Part shown: positions 8,886 through 16,968 of the stretch, one piece after another
Position numbering within the stretch: the stretch's first letter is position 1
How the letters are laid out: every line of letters starts with the position of its first letter
Source: Nitrospira sp.
GTDB lineage: Bacteria; Nitrospirota; Nitrospiria; Nitrospirales; UBA8639
Length of the DNA stretch: 34,653 nt
NCBI GenBank assembly: GCA_011523385.1
Contig: WTGX01000016.1
Coordinates: forward strand, 1-34,653
Direction: 5' to 3'
Made by a program: the position numbers and the translations under genes
The notes under the pieces: generated by a model
Database searches by the model: none
What the model was told of the DNA's origin: nothing
Seen by the model: only the letters and a program-made list of their open reading frames with translations

Positions 8886-9185
8886 ATGGTGCGTGCTCTC
8901 CTTCTCACGTTAACCCTGTTTCTGTTCGCGGGTGTGAGAACGACTGGCAACAGTACGTCCAGCCGCAGGATCAATGGACGCGACCGGGGCCGGTTTCGCC
9001 GGACACGTATAACCGCCAGTCCCTGAACACCCCCCCTACGATTACAGTTCGACCGGGTTGTCGTCGGGCCTGGTGTGGTGGCGCACGGCGATGTGGGCGC
9101 GGAGGTGGAGCGCGAAGAGGAGCGTAAGCTCTGGAATCCAGGGCCTGGCCGGAAGGCTGGCCCAGGATCAAGCGCGGTTCCGTAG
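8886..9185 (+). pseudogene. Frameshifted small lipoprotein
   Basis: AGGAGG (8875-8880) leads into ATG 8886 and a clean signal peptide (MVRALLLTLTLFLFAG), but the lipobox cysteine is in the next frame: after GCGGG the +2 frame reads CENDWQQYVQPQDQW. The intact gene would have had LFAGC, a good signal peptidase II site. A second shift is likely at the run of C near 9031, after which the sensible frame reads FDRVVVGPGVVAHGDVG and stops at about 9185. Two shifts in 100 bases suggest a decayed gene or sequencing error in homopolymers. The family is unknown. Confidence 0.5.
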
Positions 9186-9315
9186 CGACACCGCGACGAT
9201 GTGGCCGGGACCTTGAGGCCTGGTCACAAGCCGAAGGTGGCGCCGCCACCTCGAGAAATGGGTCGGGTAGTGTCTTTGAGGGCTTCGGACGGACAGTTTC
9301 TGATGGGAGCTTCTG

Positions 9316-9540
9316 ATGGGAATTAGGCCATGCCCTCGGCCTAAGAAGACAAGGGAATCGGTTTCAAGGGAATTACTCAGGTGGAAAGTTGAAGCTGGAT
9401 TGTCGAGCAGGCCAGCCTTGGTAAAAGGTGTCGACGAGAAAATTGAGGACATTATTAAGGGACGAGACATCTATATGGAGGGGAAAGTTTTTGAGTTCGG
9501 GATATCGCCAGTGATTAAAGAGATGGCGATGTTCCTTTAG
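9316..9540 (+). CDS. Doubtful small hypothetical protein
   Basis: A 74-residue frame (MGIRPCPRPKKTRESVSREL...) without a convincing ribosome binding site or known motif. Its C-terminal half (DEKIEDIIKGRD, FGISPVIKEMAMFL) reads better than chance, which suggests a short gene or the tail of a longer decayed one. Listed because it is the best coding candidate in 9186-9635; the rest of that stretch shows nothing supportable. Confidence 0.25.
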   Translation: MGIRPCPRPKKTRESVSRELLRWKVEAGLSSRPALVKGVDEKIEDIIKGRDIYMEGKVFEFGISPVIKEMAMFL

Positions 9541-9635
9541 GATTACTTGGAAGGGTGTCTTTGTGGGGTGGTGAGGGAAATTTGGGTCGGGTAGGTCGGT
9601 ATGGAAAAATGGATCGGCTAAGTGTGGGTGGAGGA

Positions 9636-9833
9636 TCAAGAAAAATGGGTGTCCCATTGGAGGGGGATACCGCGTTCCCGCATAATTGGAATGCAGTCTT
9701 GGCAGGTGACGTGATAGGAGGAATCGGCGGTGTGATTCTTCTTTTTAGATTGGCCGTAGAGAATTAATTGAGAGTTTTCATCATAGTAGTGGACGGTGCG
9801 GTGTCTGTATTTAGAATCTTGGAGGGTAGGCAT
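9636..9833 (-). CDS. Small CxxC protein
   Basis: A 65-residue frame on the minus strand with YRHRTVHYYDENSQLILYG, a basic spacer, then VTCQDC and a short tail. Many small phage- and plasmid-borne proteins share this pattern of an aromatic/His strand, a sugar-like 'LYG' turn and a VTCxxC knuckle. It could be a minimal metal-binding protein; one CxxC alone would require dimerisation or nearby histidines to bind zinc. The plus-strand frame over the same bases looks less protein-like. The role is unknown. Confidence 0.4.
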   Translation of the reverse strand: MPTLQDSKYRHRTVHYYDENSQLILYGQSKKKNHTADSSYHVTCQDCIPIMRERGIPLQWDTHFS

Positions 9834-9917
9834 GGGAGCTTGTCAAGACGTGGCATTTGCTTGACGATTTGAAATTGACTACAATGGTCTGAAGATATTA
9901 GCCCAAAAGGTCATTCC

Positions 9918-10208
9918 ATGAAAACCACCACCGTCTCACAACTCAAGATGTTGCTCAGTGCATACCTTCGCCAAGTCAAAACCGGTGAAGAAGTCTTGAT
10001 TACCGAACACGGACGACCCATTGCACGCTTGCTGCCTATCGAAAATTCCATGTCCTTGTCCGAGCACTTGCACGACATGGAAAAGAAAGGCCTCCTTAAG
10101 CGTGGAGAGAAACCCCTGCCGGCGAATTTCTGGGATTTGCCGCGTCCGGCAGACCCGCAAGGGGCCGTGCGTTCGGCAGTCTTAAGTGAGCGGGAAGAAG
10201 GCCGGTGA
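9918..10208 (+). CDS. Phd/YefM-family antitoxin
   Basis: A 96-residue antitoxin. The N-terminal Phd/YefM fold is clear: TTVSQLKMLLSAYLRQVKTGEEVLITEHGRPIARLLP, here quoted in part as VSQLK and VLITEHGRPIA. This part dimerises and binds operator DNA; the charged C-terminal tail (residues 50-96) would wrap the toxin. It overlaps the PIN toxin by four bases (GTGA, 10205-10208), the usual coupled arrangement. Repression of its own promoter is expected from the family, but I could not fix the operator. Confidence 0.9.
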   Translation: MKTTTVSQLKMLLSAYLRQVKTGEEVLITEHGRPIARLLPIENSMSLSEHLHDMEKKGLLKRGEKPLPANFWDLPRPADPQGAVRSAVLSEREEGR

Positions 10209-10636
10209 AATTTTGGGATACATCGGCCATAGTGCCGCTCTGTGTGCAGGAACCCAACTCAGGTACCGTGCGAGAGATCCTGATCGAGGACCCGTCCATG
10301 GTCGTGTGGTGGGGCATGCGCACCGAGTGTATCTCAGCCCTGATGCGACAGGTACGGGAAGGCGGTTTGACGCCCACCGATGAGCGCGCCGCCCGCCACG
10401 TGTTGCAGACCTTGGCGCAAACCTTGACGGAAATGCAACCGAGCGAGGCATTGCGCAGCAATGCCGAACGATTGCTCACCGTCCATCCGTTACGGACAGC
10501 GGACGCTTTGCAACTTGCCGCAGCCCTTCAGTGGTGTCAAGGATTCACAACGGGACAGGGCTTTGTGGCGTTCGATCGACACCTGCGTGACGCGAGCTAT
10601 CGAGAAGGCTTTACCGTGCTTCCTGAGGCGTTCTGA
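10205..10636 (+). CDS. vapC: PIN-domain toxin, VapC type
   Basis: A 143-residue PIN-domain ribonuclease. The acidic residues expected to hold Mg2+ are all present: D5 (FWDTSA), E41 (RTECISAL), D100 (RTADALQLA) and D124 (FDRHL). VapC toxins cleave tRNA or rRNA when their antitoxin is degraded; the target here is unknown. Start is GTG inside the antitoxin stop. The toxin appears intact, so the pair could be active and may help hold the accessory region in place. Confidence 0.92.
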   Translation: MKFWDTSAIVPLCVQEPNSGTVREILIEDPSMVVWWGMRTECISALMRQVREGGLTPTDERAARHVLQTLAQTLTEMQPSEALRSNAERLLTVHPLRTADALQLAAALQWCQGFTTGQGFVAFDRHLRDASYREGFTVLPEAF

Positions 10637-10781
10637 AAGCAGGTCACCTTCAATTGAATGGCTGCTGTAACTCTCGGCCTGGACCTAATTTGAAGGAGAA
10701 GGTCGAGGTCTCCAACGCCCTGTCAATACAGGCGATTCTCCGCCGTACACGTTTTATGCTAGAATGCGACGCGATCCAATC

Positions 10782-10827
10782 GGGACGGCACCCTTCGGCT
10801 TCGCTCAGGGCAGGCTCAGGCCGTCCC
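10782..10827. repeat. Dispersed palindromic repeat (CCCTTCGGCTTCGCTCAGGG type)
   Basis: GGGACGGC at 10782-10789 pairs with GCCGTCCC at 10820-10827. Between them lies CCCTTCGGCTTCGCTCAGGG followed by CAGGCTCAGG. A reverse-orientation relative of the inner part sits inside hflX at 18533-18604. Many bacterial genomes carry short elements of this look. The remainder of 10637-10875 has no gene that I can support. Confidence 0.65.
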
Positions 10828-10875
10828 CTGCGACCGAAAACATGACTCTGACGCGAACATTACAGGGGCGGCGCC

Positions 10876-11493
10876 ATGCCGTTTGACGAGCGGGCCAAGG
10901 CTCGCTATTTCTCGGGCATGCGTCGCCGGATCGGCGAGCTGCGAGCCCAATCGGAACGCAGTCTGGATTTCGCCATCGACACCATGATGCTGGAACGGGC
11001 TGAAAGTTACATTAAGGTCGAGACCGGCCTGACGGAAATCGAACGGATGGTCACACTCATCGAAGAGGAATTGGACGAGGTCCGGGAACTGACCCATGCC
11101 CAGCGCCTGGAAGCCCGTCTCGAGTTCATCGAGGATCGCTTTGAAGATTTCGACAGCGAAATCCATCAACGCCCCAAACGACGCCGGCGAAAGATCAATC
11201 TGTTTGATTTCTTCAAGAAAGCGACCGGAAGCGGCGATGTCGCGGCTTCTCAAGGGGAAATCAATTCCCACCAGGAAGCCTATGAGGCCCTGGGCCTGGA
11301 GTTCGGGAGCTCCATGACGGCGGTGACCAGGGCCTTTCGTCAAAAAGCCAAAAAACTCCATCCCGATTTTAACAAGGGGGACCGCAGCGCCGAACCCGAA
11401 TTGCGGCGCATCATCGAGGCGTACCAGTTTCTCAGGGCGGATTCCACGATCCCGCGTACCGAGGCCCACGGTACGGAAACCCAAACCCGGTAA
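10876..11493 (+). CDS. J-domain protein with N-terminal coiled coil
   Basis: A 205-residue protein. Residues 1-100 are strongly charged and helical, consistent with a coiled coil (RAESYIKVETGLTEIE, EEELDEVRELTHAQR). A basic linker (KRRRRK) follows. Residues about 133-190 form a J domain with YEALGLE, helix II basic residues (RQKAKKL) and the HPD motif at 162-164. The HPD loop is what stimulates the ATPase of DnaK, so this is a DnaK co-chaperone with its own targeting segment. It lacks the Gly/Phe and zinc-finger parts of true DnaJ. Partner and client are unknown. Confidence 0.85.
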   Translation: MPFDERAKARYFSGMRRRIGELRAQSERSLDFAIDTMMLERAESYIKVETGLTEIERMVTLIEEELDEVRELTHAQRLEARLEFIEDRFEDFDSEIHQRPKRRRRKINLFDFFKKATGSGDVAASQGEINSHQEAYEALGLEFGSSMTAVTRAFRQKAKKLHPDFNKGDRSAEPELRRIIEAYQFLRADSTIPRTEAHGTETQTR

Positions 11494-11605
11494 GGCCCGG
11501 CACCGTCAAGGTTCACGCTTGCGACCCTTCCAGAGTTGTCTCCCCCTTTCAGGACAGGTGCTCGTTATCTTGACGGATTTTTTTTGCGCGTGTTACAAGC
11601 GGAGA

Positions 11606-11627
11606 GGGTGGACACGCAGGTCCACCC
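11606..11627. repeat. Hairpin of the 5474-5542 repeat type
   Basis: GGGTGGAC and GTCCACCC flank a six-base loop, followed by CTAC, matching the right half of the repeat at 5474-5542 in build. It lies just before the start of the zinc-ribbon gene and could affect its 5' leader. Confidence 0.5.
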
Positions 11628-11638
11628 CTACGCAATAA

Positions 11639-12034
11639 ATGCGTGACGCCGAAACTCCCGCGATTATGGCAACTCCAGAGGCTCCGGACGCGACCCAATT
11701 TGAGGTGGCGATGGATTCCCATCGGACATTGAAGGATCTTCGTGCGCGGCAACCCGGACAGCCCGTTTGTGTCGTGGGGTCCGGTGACGACCGGAAAGGC
11801 AAGGAAGGAGTCTTTCAACATTTCAACGTGCGCTTGGCCGTCGTGAAGTTCCCCGACGGCAAAACCCTGGGCTATGATCCGCTGGACCTGTTGCTGCCGT
11901 GCGAGATTCATGAGGATGGGGAAGCGTTTTTTGAAATCCGCACCTGCGCGGCGTGCAACCAGATTTTCCCGTTGACGTCCGATGAGTTCCGGGCCGAGCA
12001 GGAACGGACCGAATGCCCTGAATGCCAGCCGTAA
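11639..12034 (+). CDS. Zinc-ribbon hypothetical protein
   Basis: A 131-residue cytosolic protein. The C-terminal third holds two CxxC pairs (CAAC near residue 103 and CPEC near 127), spaced as in a zinc ribbon. The N-terminal part has short beta-rich segments (PVCVVGSG, RLAVVKFPDGKTLGYDPLD). An internal ATG at 11666 (MATPEAPDATQFEV) is an equally good start, giving 122 residues; neither start has a clear ribosome binding site. The gene converges on nadK with 21 bases between stops, where a GC-rich hairpin (CTGGGG/CCCCGG) may serve as a weak terminator. Function is unknown. Confidence 0.7.
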   Translation: MRDAETPAIMATPEAPDATQFEVAMDSHRTLKDLRARQPGQPVCVVGSGDDRKGKEGVFQHFNVRLAVVKFPDGKTLGYDPLDLLLPCEIHEDGEAFFEIRTCAACNQIFPLTSDEFRAEQERTECPECQP

Positions 12035-12055
12035 TCTCCTGGGGCTGCCCCCGGG

Positions 12056-12907
12056 TTAGACGTCCCCCCATTTGAGCTTGTTCCTTAAGACGTCATAGTA
12101 CGTCCGGTCGGGAAACCGGATGAGGCGAGTCCGGTGGGGCGAGGCGCTGATCGTGAGCGTGTCTTCATACTCCATGTGAATTCCGATTTGTCCGTCGATC
12201 GTCACGGTGCCCCCTTCCAGGCTTGTCAATTGAATCTCCAGTAAGAGTTGGCTTGGGACAAGAAGGGGACGGTGGGTCAACGTATGGGGGCTGATGGGCG
12301 TCAGCACCAGGGTTTCGAGACTGGGTTCCAGGATCGGACCGCCGGCGGACATGGAGTAGGCCGTGGACCCAGTCGGCGAGGCAACAATCAACCCGTCCCC
12401 CCGCAGCTTCGTCACGAATTGTTTGTCAACCTGAATGCTCGTGGTAATCATGCGTCCCGAAGTCCCTTTGCTGATGACCGCGTCGTTCAGCGCCGTTCGT
12501 TCTTGCTGTTCTCCGGTTGTGTGACGGATGTGGACCTGAAGGCGCAGGCGGTGATCCAGGTAAAATTCTTGCGCAAAGATTTTTTCCAGGGAGTCGTACA
12601 TCGTTTCCGGCGTGCTTTCCGTCAGAAATCCCAAGCCGCCCAAATTGACCCCCAGGATGGGGACGGACCGTTCTTCGACGAGCCGGGCCGCCCTCAACAT
12701 CGTGCCGTCTCCGCCCAGCACGAGTACGAGGTCGGCTTCGGCGGCGATTTGCTGATCGACCGGTTGCGGGCCTTCGTGGAAATGGTCCCCGGAAGAGGAG
12801 CCGACCAGGACGGTTTTTTGTTTCCGTCCAAGCCAGTCGATCAATTTCTCAAGGAGGGGGCGAATCTCGGGGAGTTGAGGCTTGGTCAGGATGCCGATGA
12901 CAGTCAC
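12056..12907 (-). CDS. nadK: NAD kinase
   Basis: ATP-dependent NAD kinase (PpnK family), which makes NADP from NAD in the cytosol. Motifs are the nucleotide site LGGDGTMLRAAR, GVNLGGLGFL, the ND pair in LNDAVISK, and GLIVASPTGSTAYSMSAGGP. The frame stays open upstream to 13069, but the family begins at a segment like MTVIGILTKP, which is GTG 12907 here; this gives 283 residues, a normal length. The upstream extension is rich in Ser, Pro and Tyr and is unlike the family, so I left it out. No clear ribosome binding site is seen. Confidence 0.93.
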   Translation of the reverse strand: MTVIGILTKPQLPEIRPLLEKLIDWLGRKQKTVLVGSSSGDHFHEGPQPVDQQIAAEADLVLVLGGDGTMLRAARLVEERSVPILGVNLGGLGFLTESTPETMYDSLEKIFAQEFYLDHRLRLQVHIRHTTGEQQERTALNDAVISKGTSGRMITTSIQVDKQFVTKLRGDGLIVASPTGSTAYSMSAGGPILEPSLETLVLTPISPHTLTHRPLLVPSQLLLEIQLTSLEGGTVTIDGQIGIHMEYEDTLTISASPHRTRLIRFPDRTYYDVLRNKLKWGDV

Positions 12908-13116
12908 AAGCGACTCACGCGTGTATGGAAAGGACGGAGCAACGAAGGGGAACGGATACGTCGAGGCGTGCCCATACGGGTTAGAAGAGACGGAAAATAG
13001 ATTGTATCGTTCACGACATTGCGGAGTCAATGAAGAAATGCCGTGAACGTTCCTTCCTCTTGACGACATCGTTAGAATGTGAAACCTTACACATCGTTAC
13101 CCGTCGTGGTCTTGCC

Positions 13117-13146
13117 TTGACAGTTTTCAGAACGGATGGATAGACT
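13117..13146 (+). promoter_or_regulatory. Sigma-70 type promoter for clpC
   Basis: TTGACA (13117-13122) is a perfect -35 element; TAGACT (13141-13146) is a fair -10 at an 18-base spacing. It lies about 70 bases before the clpC ATG, which has a strong AGGAGGG at 13207-13213. Confidence 0.6.
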
Positions 13147-13216
13147 AACCAGCGTATGACGGTGGGATTGACCTGACGCAGTCCGGGGCGAATTCCTGAC
13201 CCCAAAAGGAGGGAAA

Positions 13217-15646
13217 ATGTTCGAGCGATTCACGGACAGAGGTCGCAAGATTATTATTCTGGCCCGCGAAGAGGCTGAACGCCATCAGAACGACTATCTC
13301 GGCACGGAGCATTTGGTGCTGGCCATTCTCCGTGAATCCGATGGCATTGCCCTCATGATCATCAAGAAGATGGGGCTGTCTCCCGAACAGATTCGTCTGG
13401 AAGTGGAGCGCAGTTTGCCCGGCGGCGGGACGACCGTCACCTTCGGGGAAATTCCCTTCAGTCCGCGCGTCAAGAAGGTCATTGAATACGGCGTTGAAGA
13501 AGCCAGACTGCTGGGACACAACCACATCGGGAGCGAACATCTCCTGTTGGGCCTGTTACGGGAAGAAGAAGGGATCGGCGGGAAGGTGCTTCGGAGCCTC
13601 GGCGGGAACCTGCTCACGGCGCGTCAATTGACCGTGACCTTCTTGCGGAAATCGGGAACCCGGGAACGCGACAAGAAAAGCAGCACGCCCGCGCTCGATG
13701 AATTCGGCAGAGACCTGACCCAACTGGCACAGGACTCCATGTTGGACCCCGTTATCGGCCGCGGCGATGAAATCGAACGGGTGTTGCAGATCTTGAGCCG
13801 CCGTTCCAAGAACAACCCGGCCTTGATCGGCGAGTCAGGGGTGGGTAAAACCGCGATCGTCGAAGGGTTGGCTCAACGCATCGTCTCCATGGACGTGCCC
13901 GATAATCTGTTGAACCGGCGCGTGATCGCCCTGGACTTGGGGTCCCTGGTAGCCGGCACGAAGTATCGGGGGCAGTTTGAAGAACGCCTGAAGGTGGTCA
14001 TGAAGGAAATCGTGCAGGCCGGCAACGTGATCCTGTTCATCGATGAGTTGCATACCCTGGTGGGCGCGGGCGCGGCTGAAGGGTCGATCGATGCCGCCAA
14101 TATGCTCAAGCCGGCGTTGTCCCGGGGCGAGATTCACTGCATCGGGGCCACCACCATGGATGAATACCGCAAACATATTGAGAAAGACGGCGCCCTGAAA
14201 CGGCGGTTCCAGCCCATATACGTGAATCCGCCGTCCGTGGAAGAGACGATCAAGATCATTCAGGGCTTGCGAGATCGCTATGAAGAGCACCACGGCGTGG
14301 AAATTTCGGATGACGCGGTGGTGGAAGCCGTGAAATTGACCGATCGCTATATCACGGATCGATTCCTGCCCGACAAGGCGATTGATTTGATCGACGAGAC
14401 GGGGTCCCGGGCCAAGTTGCAATCCTATTCACTGCCCCCCGAGTTGAAATCGTTGGAACAGGAACTCAAACGCGTGGCGCACGAAAAGGAAGTCGCCATT
14501 GGGCTGCAAAGTTTTGAAGAGGCCGTGAAATACCGGGAAGAAGAAGAACGGCTTCGCAAACTGCTGGAGGATGCCAAACGCGATTGGAAGAAGAATCAGG
14601 AGCAGCAGAAGCCGGTGATCGGGGCCGAGGAAGTCAGTTTTGTGGTCTCCAAAATCACGGGCATTCCGCTCTTTAAACTCGAAGAGGAAGAGTCGGAAAA
14701 GCTGCTGCACATGGAAGACTTTCTTCACAAGCGCATCGTGGGTCAGGAGGAAGCCATTTCAGCGGTCTGTCGTGCCATCCGTCGCTCGCGGGCTGGGCTC
14801 AAGGAGGCGCGCAAGCCGATTGGGTCCTTTATCTTCTTGGGACCCACGGGCGTCGGGAAGACGGAACTGGCCCGGGCCTTGGCGGAATTCCTGTTCAATA
14901 CCGAGGATGCCCTGATTCGCATCGACATGTCGGAGTACCAGGAGAAATTTACGAGTTCCCGGTTGTTCGGCGCTCCTCCCGGGTACGTGGGCTATGAAGA
15001 GGGCGGGCAGTTGACCGAAAAGGTGCGGCGACGCCCGTATTCGGTGGTGTTGTTCGATGAGATCGAAAAGGCCCATCCGGATATTTTCAACGTGCTCTTG
15101 CAGGTCCTGGACGACGGGTTGCTCACGGACAGCTTGGGCCGGAAGGTCGATTTCAAGAACGCGATTCTCGTGATGACGTCCAACCTGGGTACGAAGCTCA
15201 TTCAGAAGGGCGTGTCCCTCGGCTTCCAAAAAGTCGAAGAGTCGGAAACCCGGAAGCGCATGAAGGACGATATTCTGGATGAATTGAAACGGAATTTCAG
15301 CCCGGAATTTCTGAATCGGATCGATGAATTCGTGGTCTTCCATCCGCTGGAAAAAGAGCATTTGCTGAACATCGTCGATATCCTGGTCCGCGAACTGAAC
15401 GAACGGTTGGCGGAGCGTGAGGTCCAATTGGAGATGGGCGACGACGTGAAGCAATGGCTGATTGCTCAGGGCTATCAACCGCAGTATGGAGCGAGGCCCA
15501 TGCGGCGCACCATCCAGAAACTTCTGGGTGATCCCTTGTCCGATGAACTCATTCGAGGGCGATTCAAGGACGTCAAGAAGATCAAAGTGGTGCTTCGTGA
15601 CGACGCTCCCGTGTTTGTTGAAGAGGAGGCGATGGCGGGCGTCTGA
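13217..15646 (+). CDS. clpC: ATP-dependent Clp protease ATP-binding subunit ClpC
   Basis: An 809-residue AAA+ unfoldase that feeds proteins to ClpP. The order is: double Clp-N repeat ([13 protein letters not shown], then [11 protein letters not shown] and [11 protein letters not shown]), AAA domain 1 with Walker A GESGVGKT near residue 205, a middle region with a UVR-like segment ([19 protein letters not shown]), and AAA domain 2 with Walker A GPTGVGKT near 542. The SLGF segment before the [11 protein letters not shown] block sits where the ClpP-binding loop is found. The short middle domain and the UVR-like segment point to ClpC rather than ClpB. It stands alone between a promoter and a terminator. 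No clpP or mcsA/mcsB is seen. Confidence 0.95.
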   Translation: MFERFTDRGRKIIILAREEAERHQNDYLGTEHLVLAILRESDGIALMIIKKMGLSPEQIRLEVERSLPGGGTTVTFGEIPFSPRVKKVIEYGVEEARLLGHNHIGSEHLLLGLLREEEGIGGKVLRSLGGNLLTARQLTVTFLRKSGTRERDKKSSTPALDEFGRDLTQLAQDSMLDPVIGRGDEIERVLQILSRRSKNNPALIGESGVGKTAIVEGLAQRIVSMDVPDNLLNRRVIALDLGSLVAGTKYRGQFEERLKVVMKEIVQAGNVILFIDELHTLVGAGAAEGSIDAANMLKPALSRGEIHCIGATTMDEYRKHIEKDGALKRRFQPIYVNPPSVEETIKIIQGLRDRYEEHHGVEISDDAVVEAVKLTDRYITDRFLPDKAIDLIDETGSRAKLQSYSLPPELKSLEQELKRVAHEKEVAIGLQSFEEAVKYREEEERLRKLLEDAKRDWKKNQEQQKPVIGAEEVSFVVSKITGIPLFKLEEEESEKLLHMEDFLHKRIVGQEEAISAVCRAIRRSRAGLKEARKPIGSFIFLGPTGVGKTELARALAEFLFNTEDALIRIDMSEYQEKFTSSRLFGAPPGYVGYEEGGQLTEKVRRRPYSVVLFDEIEKAHPDIFNVLLQVLDDGLLTDSLGRKVDFKNAILVMTSNLGTKLIQKGVSLGFQKVEESETRKRMKDDILDELKRNFSPEFLNRIDEFVVFHPLEKEHLLNIVDILVRELNERLAEREVQLEMGDDVKQWLIAQGYQPQYGARPMRRTIQKLLGDPLSDELIRGRFKDVKKIKVVLRDDAPVFVEEEAMAGV

Positions 15647-15715
15647 ACCTTGGGCGCTGCATCGGTTGCCGTAAGACGATAAATCATTCACGGATTGATT
15701 CCCTTCCCTTGATAG

Positions 15716-15756
15716 ACGACTCTCGCTACCCTGCGTGGCGAGAGTCGTTGTTTTTT
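15716..15756 (+). terminator. Rho-independent terminator after clpC
   Basis: An 11-base perfect stem (ACGACTCTCGC at 15716-15726 with GCGAGAGTCGT at 15738-15748), an 11-base loop, and TGTTTTTT after it. It lies 70 bases past the clpC stop. The tsaD frame is open through the right arm, which argues that the true tsaD start lies downstream. Confidence 0.9.
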
Positions 15757-15776
15757 ATGACGACTGTTCTCACGTG

Positions 15777-16877
15777 ATGCTTCGAAACGGCCAAACTCTC
15801 ACGAGCGCTCCTTGCCGCGTACCGACCCCCAGTCTCCTGGGCATCGAGACGTCTTGTGATGAAACAGCCGCTGCCGTGTTTTCGCTGGAAGGGAACCTCT
15901 TGTCGAATCTCGTGGCATCCCAGCACGAGGTGCACGGCCGGTTCGGCGGAGTCGTGCCGGAGTTGGCATCGCGAAAACACGTGGAAAGGATCGAAGAGAT
16001 CACGCATGCCGCTCTGAACCGGGCTGGTGTGGGTTGGTCTGATCTTCGGGCGATTGCGGTCACCCAAGGGCCGGGGCTTGCCGGTGCGCTGGTCGTGGGG
16101 GTGAGTTTCGGCAAGGCCCTGGCGTACGCTTTGGGCGTGCCCTGTATCGGTGTGCATCATCTGGAAGGGCATATTGCCTCCGCGTGGTTGGAATATCCCG
16201 ATTTTGTGACTCCCTGCATCGTGCTCGTGGTATCCGGCGGGCACACCCATTTGTATCTCGTTCCCCAACGCGGTGAATATCGACTCCTCGGCAAAACCCT
16301 TGATGACGCCGCGGGTGAGGCGTTTGATAAGGGCGCCAAGATGCTGGGACTCTCCTACCCGGGCGGTCCTGCGCTCGATCGTCTGGCTCAAACGGGGGAT
16401 CCGTCAACCGTCCGGTTCCCCCGTCCGTACTTGAACAAAGGAAGGTTCAATTTCAGTTTCAGTGGCCTGAAAACGTCATTGTTGTATTATTTGAGGGACC
16501 GGCAGTCGCGCCAGGAGTCGTCCTTGCCGGCGCACGTCGCCGCGGGCTATCAGGAAGCCATCGTGGACGTGTTGGTGGAAAAATCGCTTCGGGCAGTGCG
16601 CCAATACGGCGTCACCGGCTTGGCAGTGGTCGGAGGGGTCAGCGCGAATTCCCGGTTGCGCGCGGTGTTACAGGCTCGCGCGGAAAAGGAAGGCATACGC
16701 CTGGCGTTGCCGCGGATGCATTTTTGTACGGACAATGCCGCGATGGTCGCTGCTGCCGGGTGGTGGGCCTACCAGGAACAGCGGTGGGCTTCATGGGACC
16801 TGGATGCGCAGCCCGGTTTGGCGATCGAAGCCATGGAACCGTTCCCCTCCTTTGTAAGGAGGGGCCAGGGGAGGTAG
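15777..16877 (+). CDS. tsaD: tRNA N6-threonylcarbamoyladenosine transferase
   Basis: TsaD (Kae1 family) transfers threonylcarbamoyl to A37 of ANN-decoding tRNAs, working with TsaB, TsaE and TsaC. It shows LLGIETSCDETAAAV, the metal-binding HLEGH (H128 and H132), VSGGHTHL, GEAFDKGAKMLGLSYPGGP, and a late VGGVSANSRLR motif. I chose ATG 15777 (366 residues) because the earlier GTG 15735 falls inside the clpC terminator. The last residues (PSFVRRGQGR) are encoded by a dispersed repeat at 16842-16877, so the native C-terminus has been replaced or extended by it. tsaB and tsaE are not in the window. Confidence 0.95.
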   Translation: MLRNGQTLTSAPCRVPTPSLLGIETSCDETAAAVFSLEGNLLSNLVASQHEVHGRFGGVVPELASRKHVERIEEITHAALNRAGVGWSDLRAIAVTQGPGLAGALVVGVSFGKALAYALGVPCIGVHHLEGHIASAWLEYPDFVTPCIVLVVSGGHTHLYLVPQRGEYRLLGKTLDDAAGEAFDKGAKMLGLSYPGGPALDRLAQTGDPSTVRFPRPYLNKGRFNFSFSGLKTSLLYYLRDRQSRQESSLPAHVAAGYQEAIVDVLVEKSLRAVRQYGVTGLAVVGGVSANSRLRAVLQARAEKEGIRLALPRMHFCTDNAAMVAAAGWWAYQEQRWASWDLDAQPGLAIEAMEPFPSFVRRGQGR

Positions 16878-16968
16878 AGCCTAGGCGGATCGGGTCCGGC
16901 TAGGTAACGTCCCGATGGACGCCGTTGGGCTTCTACCCCACCTAACCTCCCCTTACAAAGGGGAGGAA
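16842..16968. repeat. Two inverted copies of a 36-base repeat
   Basis: Copy 1 (16842-16877) reads TTCCCCTCCTTTGTAAGGAG then GGGCCAGGGGAGGTAG. Copy 2 (16933-16968), read on the minus strand, is the same element with about eight changes. Each has its own hairpin around TTTGTAA, and the two copies could pair over their full length with a 55-base loop. Copy 1 encodes the tsaD C-terminus and stop; copy 2 lies in the apparent N-terminus of hflX. Confidence 0.8.

Noticed and set aside
9861-9885. TTGACG and TACAAT as a promoter for the Phd/VapC pair
   Set aside because: The spacing is only 13 bases.
14759-15691. 310-codon antisense frame over clpC
   Set aside because: Shadow frame; no ribosome binding site and no recognisable domain.
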